Positions 25,469 to 34,046 of a stretch of 64,000 nucleotides of DNA are shown here, piece by piece. The translations under genes and the position numbers were made by a program. Origin of the DNA: Terriglobia bacterium (GTDB lineage: Bacteria > Acidobacteriota > Terriglobia > Terriglobales > Acidobacteriaceae); NCBI GenBank assembly GCA_020073465.1, contig JAIQFC010000035.1, forward strand, positions 1 to 64,000, in the 5' to 3' direction. The first letter of the stretch is position 1. Every line of letters starts with the position of its first letter. The notes under the pieces are model-generated. The model saw nothing but the letters and a program-made list of their open reading frames with translations. It did not search any database and was not told the origin of the DNA.

Positions 25469-26362
25469 CTAGCTGCGGCTATAAACCTCAGGGATGAAAT
25501 TCTGTTCGTGAATCGGTGGGCGCACGTACCGGGCATTGTCCAGCGGGGGGAGTTTGAGGGGCTTGGGAGTCAGATCCTCGTAGGGGATGAGGGATAGCAG
25601 GTGGCGAATGACGTTAAGGCGGGCGCATTTCTTGTCCTCGGCGTTGACCACGTACCACGGCGCCTGCTTGATATCGGTCACGGCGAACATCTCGTCTTTG
25701 GCGCGGGAGTATTCGGCCCACCGCCTTCTGGATTCAAGGTCCATGGGGCTGAGTTTCCAGCGCTTGGTGGCGTCCTTCATGCGATCCTGAAAGCGGCGTT
25801 CCTGCTCCTCGTCGCTCACCGAGAACCAGTACTTGATCAGAATGGTTCCGGCGCGGACCAGCATGCGTTCGAATTCCGGACAGCTGTGCATGAATTCGAG
25901 ATACTCGGCTTCACTGCAGAATCCCATGACGCGCTCGACGCCGGCGCGGTTGTACCAGCTGCGATCAAACAGCACCATCTCGCCGGCAGCGGGCAAGTGG
26001 GCCACATAGCGCTGGAAGTACCACTGGGATTTCTCCCGCTCGGTAGGCGTGCCCAGCGCCACTACACGGCAGATGCGAGGATTCAAGGTCTGCGTAATAC
26101 GCTTGATGGCACTACCTTTGCCTGCGGCGTCGCGGCCCTCGAAAAGAACCATGACCTTGAGTCCCTGGTGCTTGATCCATTCCTGCAGCTTGACGAGTTC
26201 GATTTGCAGTCGACCAAGTTCCCGATCGTAGTCGCAATCTTTCCCGAGACATAGGGGCTTAGGTGCCTTGCCATTCGTGGCTGGGGGACGAGCCTCCCTT
26301 GCCGATCGCAAGGCCTTGCCGGGTTGCGTCTTGTCGCGACTTGGCGTGCTCGTATCACCCAT
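25469..26362 (-). CDS. ppk2: Polyphosphate kinase 2 (PPK2)
   Basis: 297 residues. PPK2 P-loop kinase: Walker A FEGRDAAGKGSAIKRI (about 75-90), Walker B-like LFDRSWYNRAGVERVMGF, and the lid region RFQDRMKDATKRWKLSPMDLESRRRW. PPK2 enzymes transfer phosphate between polyphosphate and nucleoside di- or monophosphates. The single-domain length and RSWYNR/KRWKLSPMD motifs fit class I (NDP-phosphorylating). A Lys/Arg-rich disordered N-terminal 40 residues precedes the core. Monocistronic, divergent from ilvC. Confidence 0.92.
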   Translation of the reverse strand: MGDTSTPSRDKTQPGKALRSAREARPPATNGKAPKPLCLGKDCDYDRELGRLQIELVKLQEWIKHQGLKVMVLFEGRDAAGKGSAIKRITQTLNPRICRVVALGTPTEREKSQWYFQRYVAHLPAAGEMVLFDRSWYNRAGVERVMGFCSEAEYLEFMHSCPEFERMLVRAGTILIKYWFSVSDEEQERRFQDRMKDATKRWKLSPMDLESRRRWAEYSRAKDEMFAVTDIKQAPWYVVNAEDKKCARLNVIRHLLSLIPYEDLTPKPLKLPPLDNARYVRPPIHEQNFIPEVYSRS

Positions 26363-26521
26363 ATTCGCGCCTCGGGGATCGGGATCGTCCTGCCAGGGAA
26401 ATGAGCGCCCCTTCTATCTATCGGAGGATGGGAGGGAAGGCTTCAGTTCTCTGCCTAACACGCTCCCCCTGCGCCTCCAGTTGGGGGAATGTGGAGGCGG
26501 GTACGCCTCGAAGGTATGTGC

Positions 26522-26577
26522 TTGACAGGGGAGGGATGGGGAGACTAGCATTTGCGGATACCGACCGACCGGTCGGT
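26522..26577 (+). promoter_or_regulatory. ilvC promoter with TetR-type palindromic operator
   Basis: TTGACA (26522-26527), 17-nt spacer, CTAGCA as a weak -10, then a perfect 14-bp palindrome ACCGACC/GGTCGGT at 26564-26577, located at about +7. A repressor bound there would block initiation or early elongation toward ilvC (ATG/GTG at 26683). The palindrome is of the sort bound by TetR-family proteins. Confidence 0.5.
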
Positions 26578-26682
26578 TCTGATGTTCAGGGCTCCGATCG
26601 ACTGCTACGATGGCTCGACCGGAATCTATCCCTAACAAGCAAGGGTTTCTTTCCTTCCCTTGTGCAATGAGAGGAGCAAGCA

Positions 26683-27735
26683 GTGGCCACTATTTTTTAC
26701 GAACGGGACGCGAAGCCCGAGGCACTGAAGAGCAAGACGATCGCTATCCTGGGGTACGGCAGCCAGGGTCACGCGCAGGCGCAGAATCTGCGCGACAGCG
26801 GGTACAAAGTGATTGTTGGGCTGGACCCCAACCGGCAGAGCGCGCAGCAAGCGCGGGCCGATGGCATGGCCGTGGTGGCGCCGGATGAAGCCGCCAAGCG
26901 CGCCGACTGGATCCACGTGCTCACACCCGACGAGACGCAGGCGGCGGTGTACGAGCAGTTCATCAAGCCGTATCTGCATCCGGGAAAGATTCTGGGCTTC
27001 TCGCATGGATTCAGCATTCATTTCAAGACGATCGTGCCGCCGAATGATGTGGACGTGGTGATGATCGCGCCTAAGAGTCCGGGGCACTTGCTGCGGCGGG
27101 TGTACAGCGAAGGACGCGGAGTGCCGGCGCTGATCGCGATCCAACAGGATGCGAGCAAGCGGGCACATGAGTATGCCCTGGCCTACGCACATGGTATCGG
27201 ATCGACTCGCGCGGGGGTTCTGCAGACTACGTTCAAAGAGGAAACCGAGAGCGATCTTTTTGGCGAGCAGGCGGTGCTTTGCGGCGGGCTGACTTCGCTG
27301 ATCAAGAAGGGGTTCGAAACGCTGGTTGAGGCTGGCTACGCGCCGGAGATTGCCTACTTCGAATGCCTGCACGAGATGAAGCTGATCGTGGACCTGATCT
27401 ACGAAGGCGGTCTGGGACGGATGCGGTACTCGATCTCGAATACGGCGGAATATGGCGACCTGACTCGCGGCGAAAAGGTTGTCGGGGATGAGACGCGGGC
27501 GGCAATGAAGAAGACGCTGGCTGACATCCAGAACGGCACGTTCGCGAAAGAGTGGATTGAAGAGAACAAGAGTGGCGGGAAGAATTTTGCGGCAATGCGG
27601 GAGAAAGAAAAGCAGCATCCGATTGAGATCGTGGGGGCGCAGCTGCGCGGGATGATGAGCTGGCTGCCCAAGGAAGCGGCCAAAAAGCCGGCTGATGGGC
27701 CGAAAGATCAACCGAAACGGGTCGTGAATGCTTAG
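26683..27735 (+). CDS. ilvC: Ketol-acid reductoisomerase
   Basis: 350 residues, class I. N-terminal Rossmann motif [18 protein letters not shown], the NADPH region [12 protein letters not shown], and the catalytic region with [18 protein letters not shown] and the acidic metal ligands in [14 protein letters not shown] and [13 protein letters not shown]. Converts acetolactate or aceto-hydroxybutyrate to the dihydroxy acids in valine/isoleucine synthesis. GTG start with GAGGAG upstream. The C-terminal about 25 residues ([15 protein letters not shown]) are a low-complexity tail. It is followed by ilvB after a repeat. Confidence 0.97.
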   Translation: MATIFYERDAKPEALKSKTIAILGYGSQGHAQAQNLRDSGYKVIVGLDPNRQSAQQARADGMAVVAPDEAAKRADWIHVLTPDETQAAVYEQFIKPYLHPGKILGFSHGFSIHFKTIVPPNDVDVVMIAPKSPGHLLRRVYSEGRGVPALIAIQQDASKRAHEYALAYAHGIGSTRAGVLQTTFKEETESDLFGEQAVLCGGLTSLIKKGFETLVEAGYAPEIAYFECLHEMKLIVDLIYEGGLGRMRYSISNTAEYGDLTRGEKVVGDETRAAMKKTLADIQNGTFAKEWIEENKSGGKNFAAMREKEKQHPIEIVGAQLRGMMSWLPKEAAKKPADGPKDQPKRVVNA

Positions 27736-27756
27736 GTCCGGTGGTGAGGCAGGGAT

Positions 27757-27822
27757 CGTTCGACTGCGGTTGTTCTTCGCGCTGTCGCGCTCAGGACAAT
27801 CTTCGCTCAGGATGACAACGAA
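27757..27822. repeat. TTCGACTGCG...CTCAGGATGACA repeat between ilvC and ilvB
   Basis: Contains ttcgactgcgg and two ctcagga cores ending in atgacaac, the same interspersed family as at 4587. It occupies most of the 109-nt gap between ilvC and ilvB. Confidence 0.55.
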
Positions 27823-27844
27823 AAGATAAATCAGGGTCAAGTGA

Positions 27845-29599
27845 ATGCTTAAAGGGTCCGAAATCGTTCTGCAGTGCCTTCGGGCTGAGGGGGTCGACTT
27901 AGTGTTCGGCTATCCCGGCGGCGCGATCATGCCGCTGTATGACGCGCTGGATGGCAGCGGCGTGCGGCACATTTTGACCCGGCACGAGCAGGGTGCGGTG
28001 TTTGCCGCGGAAGGATACGCGCGGGTCACGGGCAAGGTTGGTGTTGCCATGGCCACCAGCGGTCCGGGGGCGACGAATCTGGTCACTGGCATTGCGGACG
28101 CGAAGATGGATTCGGTTCCGCTGGTCTGCATCACCGGGCAGGTACGGAGTGCGTTGATAGGCACGGATGCTTTCCAGGAGACGGATGTTTTCGGTGTCAC
28201 GCTGTCGCTTACCAAGTGGAGCCGGCTGGTACGCACGATTGATGAAATCCCGGAAGTAATCGCAGAGGGATTTCACTGGGCGCGGAGCGGAAGGCCGGGA
28301 CCGGTGGTGATCGATATCCCGACCGATCTGCTCAAGGCCAAGAAGGAATTCTCGGGGCCAGTGAAGTTCATTCCCCATGCGCGTCCGGCGGATGCGAAAG
28401 CGGATGGCGGGTTCACGGACACAATTGTGGCATTGCTGCAGCAGGCGTCGCGGCCGGTCGCTTTGGTCGGAGCGGGAGCGAAGCTATCCGGGGCGATTCC
28501 GGAGCTGCGGCAACTGCTCGATGATTTGAATGTGCCGACGTTCGCGACTGTGCACGGGTTGGGAGCGGTTCCGCCTCAGGCTCCTTATTACCTGGGCATG
28601 GTGGGGATGCACGGGACGCGGGCGGCGAACATGGCGCTGCATGAGACCGACCTGCTGCTGGTGTTCGGTGCGCGGCTGGATGATCGGGTGACCGGAGATC
28701 CGACGCGATTCGCGCCCCAAGCCAAGATCGTGCACTTTGAAATTGATCCGGCGCAACTGGATCGGGTACGTCCAAGCGAGCTCGCGGTGATTGGAGATCT
28801 GGCGGAGACGATTCCGGCGTTTCAGGCGGAGTTGCGAAAAATCCCCACCCATTCGACAAGCTCAGGGCAGGCGTCTCGCAAAAACGGCGAGACATGGGGC
28901 ACCCCGTTGCCGGATTGGAGTGGATGGCGCGCGATCGCGTGCGGGCCGGAGCGAGCGGAGCTTGATCCCCGCGGGCTGGCACAACCAACGATTCGGTTTC
29001 TGGACGAACTGTTCAGCCGCCTGCCGCAGGACAGCGTCGTCCTCGCGGACGTGGGTCAGCACCAGATGTGGGCGGCCCAGCGCTACCGGTCTTCGTCGCC
29101 GCGTGGCTTCATCACTTCGGGCGGGCTGGGGGCGATGGGTTTCGCTTTACCCGCGGCGGTCGGCGTGCAGCTGGCCAAGCCTGAGACATGCGTGCTCTGT
29201 GTTTCCGGCGACGGCGGATTTCAGATGAACATCCAGGAACTGGCGACGGTTCATAGGCTGGGACTGCCGATCAAACTGGTGATCATCGACAACAAATATC
29301 TCGGAATGGTGCGGCAGTGGCAGCAACTGTTCTACCAGCGCAACTATGCGGAAACCGACCTGAGCGACAATCCGGATTTCGTGGAGATCGCGAAGGCGTA
29401 CCGGATCAATGCGGGGCGGCTCAGCGAAGACGCTGTGCGGGAGTATCCAGTCGCGAGCGAGACGGGCGAGTTGATCGACCGGTTCCTGCGGTCGCCGGAA
29501 CCGGAGTTGCTGGTGTTTGATTGCGCGCCCGAGGCCAATGTTTTCCCCATGGTTCCGGCGGGAGCGGCGTTGTCGGAGATGGTGTTTGAAGAGGAATAA
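27845..29599 (+). CDS. ilvB: Acetolactate synthase large subunit with in-frame repeat insertion
   Basis: 584 residues, thiamine-diphosphate enzyme. N-terminal domain with the catalytic Glu (GAIMPLYDALDGSGVRHILTRHEQGAVFAAEGYAR), a central FAD-type domain, and the C-terminal ThDP-binding motif GDGGFQMN...NKYLGMVRQWQQ. Condenses pyruvate with pyruvate or 2-oxobutyrate. Residues about 333-353 (between the central and C-terminal domains) are encoded by a repeat element and have no place in the usual alignment; the reading frame is kept. Likely cotranscribed with the small ACT subunit 21 nt downstream. Confidence 0.95.
   Translation: MLKGSEIVLQCLRAEGVDLVFGYPGGAIMPLYDALDGSGVRHILTRHEQGAVFAAEGYARVTGKVGVAMATSGPGATNLVTGIADAKMDSVPLVCITGQVRSALIGTDAFQETDVFGVTLSLTKWSRLVRTIDEIPEVIAEGFHWARSGRPGPVVIDIPTDLLKAKKEFSGPVKFIPHARPADAKADGGFTDTIVALLQQASRPVALVGAGAKLSGAIPELRQLLDDLNVPTFATVHGLGAVPPQAPYYLGMVGMHGTRAANMALHETDLLLVFGARLDDRVTGDPTRFAPQAKIVHFEIDPAQLDRVRPSELAVIGDLAETIPAFQAELRKIPTHSTSSGQASRKNGETWGTPLPDWSGWRAIACGPERAELDPRGLAQPTIRFLDELFSRLPQDSVVLADVGQHQMWAAQRYRSSSPRGFITSGGLGAMGFALPAAVGVQLAKPETCVLCVSGDGGFQMNIQELATVHRLGLPIKLVIIDNKYLGMVRQWQQLFYQRNYAETDLSDNPDFVEIAKAYRINAGRLSEDAVREYPVASETGELIDRFLRSPEPELLVFDCAPEANVFPMVPAGAALSEMVFEEE
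28843..28903. repeat. Intergenic repeat embedded in ilvB coding sequence
   Basis: ccccaccc, then attcgacaagctcagggcag, then gtctcgc-loop-gcgagac, then atggggcacc. This combines the TTCGAC..CTCAGGGCAGGC core and the CCCACC...ATGGGGCACC hairpin frame that are otherwise intergenic here. It adds about 20 residues (THSTSSGQASRKNGETWGT) to IlvB. Confidence 0.7.
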
Positions 29600-29620
29600 G
29601 GATCACTGAGAGGAACGAAC

Positions 29621-29941
29621 ATGCAAACCTTTCACATTCGCTATCGCAATACGCAGGGGGCGTTGATGCGCATTCTGAACGCAGCTTCGCGGCGCGGGCT
29701 GGATTTGCCGGCGGTGCAGGCGGAGGCGGCGGAGCGCGATCATCGCGTCACGCTGGTGTTGGACGTGAATCCCAAGCAGGTGGGGCAGCTCTACCGCGAG
29801 TGGTATGCGATTGCCGATGTGATGGATGTGCGTGCGGGGGCTGGATTGCGCGAACACGAGGCCAGGCCGGCGTGGGCGGGACCACATCCTCCGGCATCGG
29901 AGAGCATTTCGGAGCAGTCGGCGCGGGCCGCGCGGGCATAG
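29621..29941 (+). CDS. Acetolactate synthase small-subunit-like ACT protein
   Basis: 106 residues. The first about 75 are an ACT domain (MQTFHIRYRNTQGALMRILNAASRRGLDLPAVQAE ... HRVTLVLDVNPKQVGQLYREWYAIADVMDV). The rest is an Ala/Pro/Glu-rich tail. It is shorter than IlvN/IlvH (about 160) and closer to IlvM in size. Binding of valine by such subunits gives feedback control of the large subunit. Position directly after ilvB supports the role. Confidence 0.85.
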   Translation: MQTFHIRYRNTQGALMRILNAASRRGLDLPAVQAEAAERDHRVTLVLDVNPKQVGQLYREWYAIADVMDVRAGAGLREHEARPAWAGPHPPASESISEQSARAARA

Positions 29942-29960
29942 TTTCGTGTTAAGTGGGCAA

Positions 29961-30060
29961 GCATGACGAGACCTGGGCAATCGTCATGCAACTTGGGGAA
30001 CCTGCAATGAGATGCGCCTCCTGGGCGCCGCTTCGGTAAATGCAGGCTCCCCGTTTTTTA
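29961..30060 (+). promoter_or_regulatory. Tandem hairpins ending in a T-run, ilvBN-ilvD gap
   Basis: First stem gcatgacga/tcgtcatgc (29961-29989). After 5 nt, a second 12-bp stem ggggaacctgca/tgcaggctcccc with one mismatch (29995-30052) containing an inner gcgcc/ggcgc hairpin, then gttttttatt. The second is a convincing rho-independent terminator. With the first stem it has the layout of a structured leader or attenuator, or of the 3' end of the ilvBN transcript. Confidence 0.6.
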
Positions 30061-30088
30061 TTGTGTATTCTGGTCATCGTATTTTGCA

Positions 30089-30186
30089 TGTCATCCCGAG
30101 CGAAGCGAGGGATCTAGATTCTTGCCTCCGCCACGGTATCGCCGCCGCCGGCAACACCCAGATCCCTCGCTTCGCTCGGGATGACA
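30089..30186. repeat. 98-bp inverted-repeat element (27-bp perfect arms)
   Basis: Arm 30089-30115 (tgtcatcccgagcgaagcga then gggatct) is the exact reverse complement of 30160-30186. Between them lie 44 nt of unrelated sequence. It has the appearance of a miniature mobile element of the ATCCCGAGCGAAGCGAGGGATCT type. It sits between the ilvBN terminator and ilvD. Confidence 0.75.
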
Positions 30187-30271
30187 CTCATAATGCGTAC
30201 AGTAACCATGAAACTGGTCCTGATTGCGCGGGATCGTTTCAATCTTTCACCGCTGATGTAATCTTTCTGCC

Positions 30272-31948
30272 ATGGATCTTAAACATCGTAGTCGCGGTAT
30301 CACCGATGGGCGCGACCGGGCCGGCGCGCGCGCCATGTTCAAAGCGATTGGGTTTACGGACGCGGATCTCAGACGTCCGCTGATCGGCGTAGCCAATACC
30401 TGGATCGAAACCATGCCATGCAACTTTCATTTGCGGCGGTTGGCGGAAAAGGTGAAGGAAGGAATCCGGGCGGCGGGCGGCACTCCCATGGAGTTCAACA
30501 CTATCGCCATTTCTGATGGTGAGACCATGGGCACCGAGGGCATGCGCGCGTCGCTGGTGAGCCGTGAGGTCATTGCCGATTCGATTGAGCTGGTTTGCCG
30601 CGGGCAGCTTTTTGACGCGGTGGTGTGCGTGGTGGGATGCGACAAGACGATTCCTGCAGCGGCCATGGCGTTGGCGCGGATGGATCTTCCCGGATTTGTA
30701 CTATATGGGGGCACGATCGCAGCGGGCAGCTATCGCGGAAAAGACGTAACGATTCAGGATGTGTTTGAGGCCGTGGGAGCAAACGCCGCCGGGAAAATCA
30801 CGGACAAAGAGTTGCACGAGTTGGAAGACGTGGCGTGTCCGGGCGCGGGGGCGTGCGGCGGGCAGTACACGGCGAACACGATGTCGACCGTCATGGAGAT
30901 GATCGGGCTGTCACCGATGGGGTTCAACAGCGTTCCGGCAATGGATCCACAGAAAGATAAGGTCGCATTCGACTGCGGCAAGGTGGTGATGAACCTTCTG
31001 CAGAAAGGGATCAAGCCGCGGGACATTCTTACGCGGGAGGCATTTGAGAACGCGATTGCCGGCGTGGCCGCAACGGGAGGCTCGACGAATTCGGTGCTGC
31101 ATCTGCTGGCGATCTCACGGGAAGCGGGCGTCGCGTTGGAGATTGACGACTTCCAAACGGTGAGCGAGCGAACGCCGTTGCTGGCGGATCTGAAGCCTTC
31201 GGGACGATTTGTTGCGGCGGACATGCACCGGGCGGGTGGAGTGCGGCTGCTGACGCAGCGACTGTTACGGGGGAAGCATCTGCATCCCAAGCCGCTTACG
31301 GTGACCGGTCACAGCCTTGGGACTGAGAGCGAGAGCGCGGTTGAGACTCCGGGACAAGAAGTGATCGTCCCGCTGGAGAAGCCACTCAAGGCGACTGGGG
31401 GTCTGGTCGTGCTGAAGGGGAATCTTGCGCCCGAGGGATGCGTGGCCAAGATCAGCGGGCATGAGCGGTTGGAGCATCGTGGTCCGGCACGCGTATTCGA
31501 GTCCGAGGAAGACGCGATGGCTGCGGTGACCGGCAAGAAGATTCAGGCGGGAGACGTGGTCGTGATCCGCAATGAGGGGCCGAAGGGCGGGCCCGGGATG
31601 CGCGAGATGCTCAGTGTGACCGGCGCCATCGTCGGCGAGGGGCTGGGTGGATCGGTTGCGCTTTTAACGGACGGACGGTTCAGTGGCGCCACGCATGGAT
31701 TGATGGCGGGGCATGTGTCGCCGGAAGCGGCGCTGGGTGGTCCCATCTGCGGGGTGCGCGATGGAGACATGATCCGGTTTGATGTTCGAAAGCGGGTGCT
31801 AGAGGTGGAGATCAGCGACGAGGTTTTGCGGCAGCGTATGGCGGCGTGGAAGGCGCCACAGCCGCGGTATCCCACGGGAGTGTTTGCGAAGTATGCGGCG
31901 CTGGTGTCGTCGGCGTCGCAGGGAGCCATTACCACGCCGCGATCATAG
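30272..31948 (+). CDS. ilvD: Dihydroxy-acid dehydratase
   Basis: 558 residues, standard length. Fe-S ligands and motifs: VVGCDKTIPAAAMAL, CPGAGACGGQYTANTM, ATGGSTNSVLHLLA, and the C-terminal GRFSGATHGLMAGHVSPEAALGG. Dehydrates 2,3-dihydroxy acids to 2-oxo acids, the last common step of valine and isoleucine synthesis. ATG at 30272. It is separated from ilvBN by a terminator and a repeat, so it probably has its own promoter. Confidence 0.97.
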   Translation: MDLKHRSRGITDGRDRAGARAMFKAIGFTDADLRRPLIGVANTWIETMPCNFHLRRLAEKVKEGIRAAGGTPMEFNTIAISDGETMGTEGMRASLVSREVIADSIELVCRGQLFDAVVCVVGCDKTIPAAAMALARMDLPGFVLYGGTIAAGSYRGKDVTIQDVFEAVGANAAGKITDKELHELEDVACPGAGACGGQYTANTMSTVMEMIGLSPMGFNSVPAMDPQKDKVAFDCGKVVMNLLQKGIKPRDILTREAFENAIAGVAATGGSTNSVLHLLAISREAGVALEIDDFQTVSERTPLLADLKPSGRFVAADMHRAGGVRLLTQRLLRGKHLHPKPLTVTGHSLGTESESAVETPGQEVIVPLEKPLKATGGLVVLKGNLAPEGCVAKISGHERLEHRGPARVFESEEDAMAAVTGKKIQAGDVVVIRNEGPKGGPGMREMLSVTGAIVGEGLGGSVALLTDGRFSGATHGLMAGHVSPEAALGGPICGVRDGDMIRFDVRKRVLEVEISDEVLRQRMAAWKAPQPRYPTGVFAKYAALVSSASQGAITTPRS

Positions 31949-31977
31949 GGGCTTTCAATCCTGAGCTCCTTGTTTAG

Positions 31978-32003
31978 GTACCTCAGCGGCTAAAAGCCGC
32001 CGA
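31978..32003. repeat. CTCAGCGGCTAAAAGCCG palindromic repeat
   Basis: gtacctcagcggctaaaagc then cgccgag: palindrome cggct/agccg after ilvD. Close copy at 33149. Confidence 0.55.
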
Positions 32004-32081
32004 GTTCATGGGCACACGGCGGAGAAGCCATTCCAATGCTCATACACCTGTTTTGAGCGTAAACCCCTGCTTACGTCAGTT

Positions 32082-32990
32082 GTGCTGGGAACTCAGGGAT
32101 CGTCAGTCGGGTCTAAACTAGTTCTAGTGATCGACAATCATTCACGAAGGATTGCTGCCCGCCGTCGATTTCAAGTCAGTGTGCGCTTGGTGGCGCGACT
32201 GGCACTCGTGTTTATCGCTTGTAGCTGGCTATTCTTATATCTCGACTCGGTCCATCAGCGTCGGAGAGCAGAGTCCCTAGTTGCCGACCTGAAATCCCTT
32301 GACTTTGCGACGGCTGGCTTTCCCAATGTTCGGGACATCGCAATTCGCAACGGAGGTAGGGCGATTCAGCAGGATTCGCTTCCACGATTACCCGATTTTG
32401 GTACCCCGATGATGCCAGACTTGCACGGAAACGTGAGCTTCCAGAGGTCCGGGCCTACCTGCACCCCGCAAGATTGCGTGTTTGAGCTGTGGATCATGAC
32501 TCGGCTGGCACGACTTCCGTTTCCGATACAAGAGAGAACGGAAGAATTCTTGTACTCTACTCTTCCTTACATCGGAGTACGTTCGTGGGCTCTCTATGCG
32601 AGGTTTGAAGTTAAAAACGGAAAGCTGGACAGAAGCCTTACGGCGGTCTCGGAATTTAGAGTCGATAGATTTGGTTCCCGTCAGCGGCTGGTCCCCCTCG
32701 GATATGAAGTCGAGACTCTGCGCGACTCGGCGAGCTTCAATTACATGTGCCTTAATCAGGACTACTGCGTGTACCTCGACCATGGTCATCCAGTAAAGCT
32801 CCCTCAAAATGTGCTCCACACTTGTGTCCTACAGTCTGCCGGGACGCACACGAAACGGGCATTTGATGTTAACCTGCGTTGTCTCAACGGGCTTTTTCGC
32901 AGTTGTAGGTTCGACGAACTCGCACCATCGGCATGGGCTGACTATTCCGCGAAGGACGGCGGCACAGGCACTCGTGGTCCGTACAAATAA
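32082..32990 (+). CDS. Hypothetical single-pass membrane protein
   Basis: 302 residues from a GTG; another GTG at about 32127 (VIDNHSRRIAARRRF) is plausible. One N-terminal TM segment (RLVARLALVFIACSWLFLYL). The extracytoplasmic part has six cysteines, including CTPQDC, MCLNQDYC and LRCLNGLFRSC, suggesting disulfides, and ends in a G-rich tail. Codon use is AT-richer and looks different from its neighbours. No family recognised. Confidence 0.5.
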   Translation: MLGTQGSSVGSKLVLVIDNHSRRIAARRRFQVSVRLVARLALVFIACSWLFLYLDSVHQRRRAESLVADLKSLDFATAGFPNVRDIAIRNGGRAIQQDSLPRLPDFGTPMMPDLHGNVSFQRSGPTCTPQDCVFELWIMTRLARLPFPIQERTEEFLYSTLPYIGVRSWALYARFEVKNGKLDRSLTAVSEFRVDRFGSRQRLVPLGYEVETLRDSASFNYMCLNQDYCVYLDHGHPVKLPQNVLHTCVLQSAGTHTKRAFDVNLRCLNGLFRSCRFDELAPSAWADYSAKDGGTGTRGPYK

Positions 32991-33148
32991 CCGGGATTAG
33001 AGTGCTAAAGAGCCGTGCCTGAAAATCGTTGGCGTAACATCGCCATTACACTCATAGACCCGGATTCACCCATGGGCTACTGAGGGATTCGGTTTTCTAG
33101 CGCCAGCGATTCGAAGGCGATGAGCAGGCGCTGAGGATGGTAATGACA

Positions 33149-33181
33149 CTCCTCAGCGGCTAAAGCCGACTTGTGCAAAGG

Positions 33182-33211
<30 letters not shown>
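33149..33211. repeat. CTCAGCGGCTAAAGCCG / GCGCGGCTGGAAGCCGCGC repeat
   Basis: cctcagcggctaaagccg (33151-33168) and the hairpin gcgcggc/gccgcgc (33190-33208). The second part overlaps the last codons of the selenoprotein gene (…FERARLPAAPQ), so its C-terminal residues come from a repeat. Confidence 0.6.
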
Positions 33212-33922
<711 letters not shown>

Positions 33923-34046
33923 GGGTAGGGTTTATACATCAGAGGTGTGCAGAAATCCAGAAGGATGAAGCGCCGTCGTTGAACGTTTAAGTCACCGCCG
34001 CCACCGGCGCCTTCGATATAATCCGCCTTCAGCACGGAGGGACTTC

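Noticed and set aside
26400-26683. T-box or peptide-leader attenuator ahead of ilvC
   Set aside because: No T-box core, no leader peptide rich in Val/Leu/Ile codons and no terminator were found; only the palindromic operator.
26632-27840. 402-aa minus-strand frame
   Set aside because: Antisense shadow of ilvC, which is certain from its motifs.
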